A DNA stretch of 64,000 bases, taken from NCBI GenBank assembly GCA_030144725.1, contig JASKMD010000029.1, positions 13,358,700-13,422,699 of the forward strand. The letters run 5' to 3'. The stretch is from Haematococcus lacustris. Taxonomy: Eukaryota; Chlorophyta; Chlorophyceae; Chlamydomonadales; Haematococcaceae. Of this stretch, positions 57,101-64,000 are shown piece after piece. The notes under the pieces were generated by a model. It had not been told where the DNA came from and did not search any database. It worked only from the letters and a program-made list of their open reading frames with translations. Each line of letters starts with the position of its first letter. Positions within the stretch are counted from its first letter, which is position 1. Both the position numbers and the translations under genes were made by a program.

Positions 57101-60100
57101 CTTCCTCTCCTTCCCCCCCTACTCCTCCTCCCCCTCCCCCTCCCCCTCCTCCTCCCTTTCCTCCTCCCCCTCCTCATCCTTCTCATCGTCATCATCCTCA
57201 TCCTCATCCTCACCCTATGGTCCTTAGACTCACCAAAGCAGCCTCCTGCCTTCATGCAGGCTCTGATGAGGACACCTGCGGAGCCCCCCGGCGGTCAACA
57301 CGTGCTGTTCGAGCACTACTGGCTGGAGCGCGGCCCGAGGCCCTTGCCTTCCGCGGGGCGCGAGGATGACGGCGCCAAACGCAAGTTCGTGCTCACGCCC
57401 AGCGTGTCGCGCCAGCTGCTGAACCTGGCCCGCGCGGTGCTGGTGCGCAAGCACCCGGTGTTGCTGCAGGTGCGCGGCTGCGGGTGCAGCACAGCCGCAT
57501 CCAGTGGTGGCCACAGTGCCTGTAGGCATATCAGGAGGCAGGAGAAGCTCGACCCCCCTCCCCCCTCACCTGCACAAGCACACACCCGCTGCTGCAGCTG
57601 CTGCTGCTCTGTGCCCCACCCCCCCTGCCTCCAGCTGCTGCTGTGCTCCCCCCTCACCAGGCCCTGAGGGGCAGGGGACTACAGGGCAGCTATGTTGGCC
57701 AGCTAGGCTTGCAAGCCGCTGTGCTATCCCTGTCCTGCTTGCAGCCTGGCGGTATCACCACCTTGAATTTCCCTGCGCACCACCTCTCACTCTTTCCCTC
57801 CCTTCCACTTCACTCTCCCGGCACTGCCTCTCACTCTTGCTTTTCACCTCCCCCTAACAGGGCCCCACCAGCAGCGGCAAGACCAGCTTAGTGACGTACC
57901 TGGCTGCACAGACAGGCCATGGTCTGGTGCGCATCAACAACCACGAACACACGGACCTGCAGGTGAGAGGCAACACAGGCCGGGGCGGCACTGCCTGACA
58001 CACCCCCATTGCCAACAAACAACCAGCTCGCTGGCAACCGGTCCCCCTTCCCTGTCCCATGACTCCTCATACCCCTCCCCTGATCTTCCCGCCCTCCATG
58101 TTCTTCCTGCCCCTCTCTTTCCCCCCCACCCGCCTGCTCCTGCTCCCCCCCCTCTCGCAAACCAATGCCGCACCATGCCCCCCTGCACACATGCACACCC
58201 CACCGCCCTCTTTCCCCGCCTCCCTGCCTGCCTGCCTGCGACCTGCTGGTCCACCCTGGCCTGCTGGGCTGCAGGAGTACCTGGGCAGCTACGTGGCGGA
58301 TGGCAGCGGCCGGCTGCGCTTTCAGGAAGGGGCGCTGGTGCAGGCCATGCGGCAGGGCCACTGGGTGGTGCTGGACGAGCTGAACCTGGCGCCCTCAGAG
58401 GTCCTGGAGGCACTCAACAGGTCGGCAAGCCTGTGTGTATGCCGTGTGTATGCTCGAACAACAACAAGAGCACAAGCGAACAAACAAACGAGTGTTTGAA
58501 CGGTTCAACAAATGAGCTGACAAACAAACAAAAGAATGACTGCGCCCTTGCTGGCAGGCATGCATGGAGGGAGAAGGGTTGCATTGGGTGTGGCCCCTTC
58601 CTGCCCTCCCCTCAGTCTTGTGATTGAGGAGCTCTAGGAGGGGCGTTGAGGGGGAGCGGGGCTGATAGGGTAGGTGAGCAGGATGGGTGGGAGGAGAGGT
58701 AGATTAGGATTAGGTTGTACCTAACCCACGGTGTACACCAAGGCATGGGGCAAAAGTCGGCATGGGCCACAGCTGCCATGCTTTCCTCAGCCCGCCAGCC
58801 CCCTTCGCTCCCTGCTGCCTGATTTCGCAGGCTGCTGGACGACAACCGCGAGCTGTTTGTGCCGGAGCTGAATGAGGTGGTGCGGCCTCACCCACGCTTC
58901 ATGCTCTTCGCAACGCAGGCAAGGGCTGTCGTCTCTTCGACCCACGTCGGCCTCATCGGCCCCTTGTCCCGCGCCACCTGGCCACAACTGACATGTCGCC
59001 CTGTGCCACAACTCGCCTAATACGCACTTGACATGAGCCCCTCTTGCTCTGGCCCTGCTGCTCATTGCGGCCCAACCTGCCCGGACATTGGAGTGTGCTG
59101 CCCTCGCGCCGTAGAACCCACCGGGCGCGTACGCCGGCCGAAAGGCGCTGTCTCGGGCTTTCCGCTCGCGCTTCCTGGAGTTGCACGTTGAGGACATCCC
59201 AGATACGGAGCTGTCTCATATCCTTGAGAAAAGGTCAGGCGCGCAGCTTGCTGGTAAAGTGTCGCCCACCTTGATTTGGCGTGTTGGGGTCGCAGAAGTA
59301 CAGCCTAGGCCACGCCCTACAGAACCAATCGCTATACCACGTCTTGCGCTATGCTGCCTTCCTCGCAGATGTCAGATTGCACCCTCCTACGCTTTAAAGC
59401 TGGTAGCGACAATGCGAGAACTGCAGCGCAGACGCCAGGCGAGCAACGTGTTCGCCGGCAAGCACGGCTTCATCACACCGCGCGACTTGTTCAAGTGGGC
59501 GGATAGGGGCGCCGTAGGTTATCAGGTGCGGCGACGGAGTAATTGGGTGTGAGACTATAAACCGCTGGACAGCTGTGGCCTAATGGCTCAGCTTGTGTTG
59601 GTTCATGTGTTGGCAAGCTAATCACCCGCCCGCCTGCCTCACTTCTTGTTAATGTTACTGTCCTGCCCCTGCCCCTGCCCCTGCCCCTGCCCCTGCCCCT
59701 GCCCCTGCCCCTGCCCCTGCCCCTGCCCCTGCCCCTGCCCCTGCCCCTGCCCCTGCCCCTGCCCCTGCCCCTGCCCCTGCCCCTGCCCCTGCCCCTGCCC
59801 CTGCCCCTGCCCCAGCCCCTGCCCCTGCCCCTGCCCCTGCCTCAGCCTCTACCCCTGCCCCCTCCAGGCACTTGCAGAGGACGGTGCTCTGCTGCTGGGC
59901 GAGCGGCTGCGGACTGCTGCAGAGCGGCAGGAGGTCAGCGCAGTTCTGGCAAAGATCATGAACGTGCAGGTAAGGCTCAGATGGTGTCGCCCTGATGCAT
60001 AATGTACAGCTCAAGGTGACATGGCGCCCCTTTGGTGCATGCCCTCAGATCTATAGCTCAGACCTACTCGGACACATCGCTCGCGTGAAAAGCCCAGGAC

Positions 60101-63100
60101 ACAAAAACTCGGTTGCGCTCCCTTTGCTGTTGGGTCTGCTGGGTTGTCAGGCAACAGCTGACCCCAATGACCTATCTGCCTTCACCCACCCAGCGTGCTC
60201 CTCCCCTCCCCTCATGCCGTGCAGCTGAAGCTGGACTCCGTGTTTGAACGTGAGGGGTCAGCACCTTACCTGCGCCTGCAGCAGCTGCTGGCTGAGGGCC
60301 AGGCCCAGCTGGCAGGGGGCGCCGCTGGTGCAGCACCTGGTGCCAGACCCTGTGCGGGAGGGGATGATGACGAGGGAGAGGGTGGGGGCGAGCTGGGGGG
60401 CAGGGAGGCAGCACACGACGCGGCGCAGGAGGCCGCTGCCCTGCTGAGGGCGCTGAAGGGCGTGGTGTGGACCCCCGGCATGAGGCGCATGTACACCCTG
60501 GTCAACAGGTGGGGGGTCTGGGGGTTCCAGGTGTGAGGGACAGGTCCAGCTGCTCCGTCGACTGCCCACCACAGCTGCATGTTCCAGCCACCAGGGGATG
60601 AACTGGCCAGCATGCTTAATAGCTGCCAGGCTCAGCTGCTCCGTCGAGCCCACCCTCCCACAGCCCACCACAGCTGCCTTGTCCCCGCCACACCAGTGCT
60701 GTCACACCAGTGCGGGGTCTGGTGGGGCCCAGGGGAAAAGGAGAAGCCCAACAGCATCGCTGAGCAACGGACGTTACAGGTGGCAGCAGCGGATGGGCAG
60801 GCAGGCGAGCCCACCCACCCATCCACCAACCCGTAACCCACCATAGCTGCCTTGTGCCAGCCACCCGGGACACAGCCCAGCATGCAGCCCAGCAGGCTCC
60901 ATAGCTGCCCAGGCTGACTCAGCTGTAGGGATTCCCCTGCCTTGCCCCCTGCCTTGCCCCCTTCCTCTACACCGCTCAGCCACCAGCCCTCCTCTTCAGC
61001 CCACCGCCTACTCTGTACCAGCCGCCTACTCTGCACCCCCTCCCCGCACCCCCCTCTATCCAGCCCTGCACTTGGCCCGCCTCCCTGAACTAGCCTGCAA
61101 GCATGACCGGTCAGGAACCCTCTACCACGCACAACCCTCCCCCTCTCTCCTTTCCCTTCCTGCCCCTCTGCCACGCACAACCCTTTTAAACCTTCCCCAA
61201 CCTCTCGCCCCCTCCCCCCCTCCCTCTGCCACGCACAGCCTCCCCCCCTCCCCCCTCCTGCCCCTTTGCCTCTGGCCCCGCCCGCCCAGGTGTGTGGAGC
61301 ACAGCGAGCCAGTGCTGCTGGTGGGGGAGACCGGCACCGGCAAGACCACTGTGTGCCAGCTGCTGGCCCTGATGCGCGGCCAGCGGCTCCACATCCTCAA
61401 CTGCAACCAGCACACGGAGACCGCGGACTTCCTCGGCGGCTTCAGACCCACACGCAGCCGCGAGCGGGCCACGGCTCGGCTCATGGCTGCAGCCCAGCGC
61501 ATGACGGGCTCACCGCTGCTGGCCAAGGCAGGGCTGGACGTGCCCCTGCTGCCGAGTGGGTGTTGGTTGGGTTAGTGGGTGGGGCCAGGTGTACCCTGCA
61601 CCCGCCTGCTGCTGCTGCTGCCTTATGTGCTGTGAGCTGGGAGAGGGGTGTGGGGCAGGTGTGCGCAGGGCGGGCTGTTAGCCCTATACATACTCAGGCT
61701 GCACCTGGACCTGAACCCTGTTCCCCTGTGTCTAGCGAACCACCTTGTGTGCCTTGTGCATGCCTTGTGCACCTTGTGCGTTGGTGACATGTTTGTTAGC
61801 GACAACAAGATGTGTGTTGGTGGCAAAGCGTGTCAGAGCTGCTCGCACAGCACAGCACAGCACAGCACAGCACAGCACAGCACAGCACAGCACAGCACAG
61901 CACAGCACAGCGCAGCACAGCGCAGCGCAGCGCAGCGCAGCGCAGCGCAGCACAGCACAGCACAGCACAGCACAGCACAGCACAGCACAGCACAGCACAG
62001 CGCAGCGCAGCGCAGCGCAGCACAGCACAGCACAGCACAGCCTCCCTCCCTTCTCCCTCCTGCACTCTGTGTACCTTGGTGTGGTGGGATGTCGTCCAGC
62101 CCATCACACCTGCGGCTGACAGAGCCAGTGACATGTGCAGAATAACATCCTCCTGTGGTGTGTATGACATGTGACGTGTGTGACTTATACTTCTTGGTTG
62201 TGAGCCATGACTGCTTCTGTACCGCAAGCTCTAGGCTAAGCCATGTGGCCCACCCCACTGGCCTGGCCCTGTCTGCAGGTGAGCCCTCAGCGCCTGAGGT
62301 GCAGACCATGCTGGCTGAGCTGCGCCAGGTGGCCAAGGCTGCGCATGCATGGCTGCATGGCAACGGCAAAGCAGCAGCAGCAGCAGCAGCAGGAGCAGGC
62401 GGCAACGAGGCATGCACATCAGTGCAGCAGGTCCAGGTCCAGGTCCAGGGCCAGGGCCAGGGGCAGGGGCAGGGGCAGGGGCAGGGGCAGGGCAGGGGCA
62501 GGGGCAGGGGCAGGGGCAGGGGCAGGGGCAGGGGCAGGGGCAGGGGCAGGGGCAGGGGCAGGGGCAGGGGCAGGGGGAGGAGCAGGAGCTGCTGCAGCAG
62601 CAGTTGGTGGAGCTGCAGGCAAGCCTGGCTGAGGCGGAGGCAGCCGGGAGGGAGGTGTGTGCGCCCTTTGCCTGGGTGGACGGCCCTCTGGTCACGGCTA
62701 TGCGGCGAGGGGACCTGCTGCTGGTGGACGAGATGAACTTGGCAGAGGACGCAGTGCTGGAGCGCTTGAACAGGCAAGTGGAAGCCGGCGCCTGACTAGG
62801 TAACCTGCTGAACAGCTGGGCGCTGTTGGTTGGTGGTTGGCATACAGTCAGGTTCAATCAAGATGTGCCCTTGATATCAGTGCTGCTGCTGTTCCAGCTG
62901 CTGCTGGTCCTGATGCTGCTGCCTGCAGTGTGCTAGAGTCAGGTCGCACGCTCACACTAGCAGAGCGGGGCGGCGAGGGCGCAGAGGTGGTGGTGGCAGC
63001 GCCCAGCTTCAGGCTATTAGCCACCATGAATCCGGGGGGAGACTATGGCAAAAAGTAAGTCCCGCCCCTCTCGCCCCGCCCCGCCCCGCCCCGCCCCGCC

Positions 63101-64000
63101 CCGCCCCGCCCCCGCCCCGCCCCGCCCCGCCCCGCCCCGCCCCGCCCCGCCCCGCCCCGCCCCGCCCCGCCCCGCCCCGCCCCGCCCCGCCCCCGCCCCG
63201 CCCCGCCCCGCCCCGCCCCGCCCCGCCCCGCCCCGCCCCGCCCCGCCCCGCCCCCGCCCCGCCCCGCCCCGCCCCGCCCCGCCCCGCCCCGCCCCGCCCC
63301 GCCCCGCCCCCGCCCCGCCCCGCCCCGCCCCGCCCCGCCCCGCCCCGCCCCGCCCCGCCCCGCCCCGCCCCGCCCCGCCCCGCCCCGCCCCGCCCCGCCC
63401 GCCCCGTGTGGTGGCAGACTGACTAGGCCAACGATGTCTGCGCAGGGAGCTGTCCCCTGCTCTTGCCAACCGCTTCACCACTGTGTGGGTGCCTCCCCTG
63501 GACGATGAAGCGGAGCTGCTGGACATCCTTAAGGCCTCACTGGCCAGTGGGTGGTGCGATGTTTGGGCGGGGTCGGCTAGACCACTAACGGTGACAGGGA
63601 GTGGTATTAGGGTGCTAAAGAGTGATGTGAACATGTTAGAATGAGTGTGAATGGTTAAGGATGTCCCAGGATCCCGAGTATCCTTGCCTGCTGCTCTACC
63701 TACCGCTTCTTCACTTGGCTTCCTGATTTCGTTTTCGTAGTATGCATGCCTTCCCGCCAATGGAACATCCATGGAGCTCAGCCTGCCTGCTCTGTGTCAA
63801 TGTGCAGATGATGAGCTGCGAGCTGAGGTGGCGCCGCGGCTGATCACCTTTTGGCGCTTCTTCCGCGACCACATCTCACAGCCCTCTCGCACTCCGCTGT
63901 CAGTGCGCGACCTGCTGGCCTGGGCTACGTTCGTCAACACCACCGCCCCGCGACTAGGTAAGCACGATGGACGAGACTGTTCCATTGCTTGTCCTCACAC
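49902..64000 (+). CDS. MDN1: Midasin, AAA-ATPase of pre-60S ribosome maturation (5' part, AAA1-AAA4)
   Basis: Midasin/Rea1 is a giant dynein-like AAA protein that pulls assembly factors off pre-60S particles (family knowledge). Clear exons: 49902-50137, 50504-51020, 52107-52301, 54518-55460, 55791-55940, 56743-56817, 57260-57469, 57861-57962, 58275-58420, 58831-58918, 59115-59233, 59369-59525, 59868-59969, 60225-60508, 61290-61555, 62279-62773, 62929-63054, 63446-63546 and 63808-63957; also 52612-54110 as one long frame. Walker A sites are GPPGCGKT (AAA1, about 51880), GETGTGKT (AAA2, about 53920), GPTSSGKT (AAA3, 57861) and GETGTGKT (AAA4, about 61327). Walker B sites include [34 protein letters not shown] and [19 protein letters not shown]. 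51270-51800 is not fully resolved. The gene runs past the window, so AAA5-6, the linker and the MIDAS domain are not seen. Confidence 0.92.
51121..51150. repeat. MDN1: (TG)n microsatellite in an MDN1 intron
   Basis: About 15 TG units directly after the exon ending at 51020. Confidence 0.9.
51559..51602. repeat. MDN1: CAGGGC hexamer run
   Basis: About seven copies of CAGGGC in the part of MDN1 where the exon structure is unclear. In one frame it codes for Gly-Gln repeats, so it may lie in a linker rather than an intron. Confidence 0.85.
56026..56398. repeat. MDN1: CAGGGT/CAGGGG hexamer array in an MDN1 intron
   Basis: Three blocks: CAGGGT units, then CAGGGG units (about 56102-56230), then CAGGGT units again, with one 5-bp unit near 56268. 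It lies in the intron between exons ending 55940 and starting 56743. Confidence 0.95.
59663..59862. repeat. MDN1: CCCCTG hexamer array in an MDN1 intron
   Basis: About 30 nearly perfect CCCCTG units, ending just before the acceptor of exon 59868-59969, so the array may double as the polypyrimidine tract. Confidence 0.95.
61847..62040. repeat. MDN1: CAGCA/CAGCG pentamer array in an MDN1 intron
   Basis: About 38 pentamers in alternating blocks of CAGCA and CAGCG, inside the intron 61556-62278. Confidence 0.95.
62433..62577. repeat. MDN1: CAGGGG hexamer array in the AAA4 region of MDN1
   Basis: Starts as GTCCAG units after a possible donor and continues as CAGGGG units with one unit short by a base near 62489. 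The reading frame before it ([20 protein letters not shown]) and after it ([20 protein letters not shown]) differ. An intron using GTCCAG as donor and the last CAG as acceptor would join them in frame. Confidence 0.85.
63068..63405. repeat. MDN1: CCGCC pentamer array in an MDN1 intron
   Basis: About 65 units of CCGCC/CGCCC, with an extra C at roughly 63110, 63190, 63250 and 63307 giving a loose higher-order period of about 60-80 bp. It fills most of the intron between 63054 and 63446. Confidence 0.95.

Noticed and set aside
61732..62028. Cysteine/alanine-rich protein on the minus strand
   Set aside because: A translation artefact of the CAGCA/CAGCG array in an MDN1 intron.
63017..63772. 251-codon glycine/arginine/alanine protein
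   Set aside because: Reads through the CCGCC array antisense to MDN1 exons. Repeat artefact.

Overview
The window looks like a draft nuclear scaffold of a GC-rich green alga, most likely Chlorophyceae/Volvocales (inference). Genes have many short exons with GT-AG and some GC-AG introns. The proteins are eukaryotic (midasin, cullin-3, ATG3, NTF2, RRP8, a plastid-type J-domain protein, a CCDC81-like ciliary-type protein). Introns are full of G/C-rich simple arrays, and there is a 500-N gap. I rebuilt the gene models by hand from conserved protein blocks, splice sites and reading phase. No transcript or database was available.

Layout. 1-3727 and 8134-11860 are identical over every stretch I compared; each holds an RRP8 rRNA methyltransferase gene. 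Between them lie a seryl-tRNA synthetase 3' fragment (3920-4800), a J-domain protein gene (about 5285-6858) and NTF2 (7247-7982, minus). 12.1-12.9 kb is mobile-element debris. 12997-17073 (minus) is a 12-exon CCDC81-like gene with a transposon fragment inside one intron. 17.5-23.9 kb is a cluster of Fanzor (eukaryotic TnpB/IS605 OrfB-like) sequences, including one gene with an open reading frame across five exons, cut by a 1.3-kb pentanucleotide array. 26364-32392 (minus) is a 12-exon cullin-3 gene coding for 732 residues. 33.6-41.2 kb holds a minisatellite and an LTR-type element, with a gag/protease-like ORF of about 1,300 residues and an assembly gap. 42.2-45.0 kb is a second, decayed copy of the Fanzor cluster. 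45165-47765 is ATG3, reconstructed in eight exons (315 residues). From about 49.9 kb to the window end is the first part of a midasin (MDN1) gene, covering AAA modules 1-4.

The host genes are housekeeping genes from unrelated pathways and show no operon logic: RRP8 and MDN1 act in ribosome biogenesis, CUL3 in ubiquitin ligation, ATG3 in autophagy and NTF2 in nuclear import. The most notable content is the Fanzor family. One copy keeps the three RuvC acidic motifs. Several truncated copies and duplicated non-coding blocks suggest local spread and decay of an RNA-guided-nuclease element, with one fragment landed in an intron of a ciliary-type gene.
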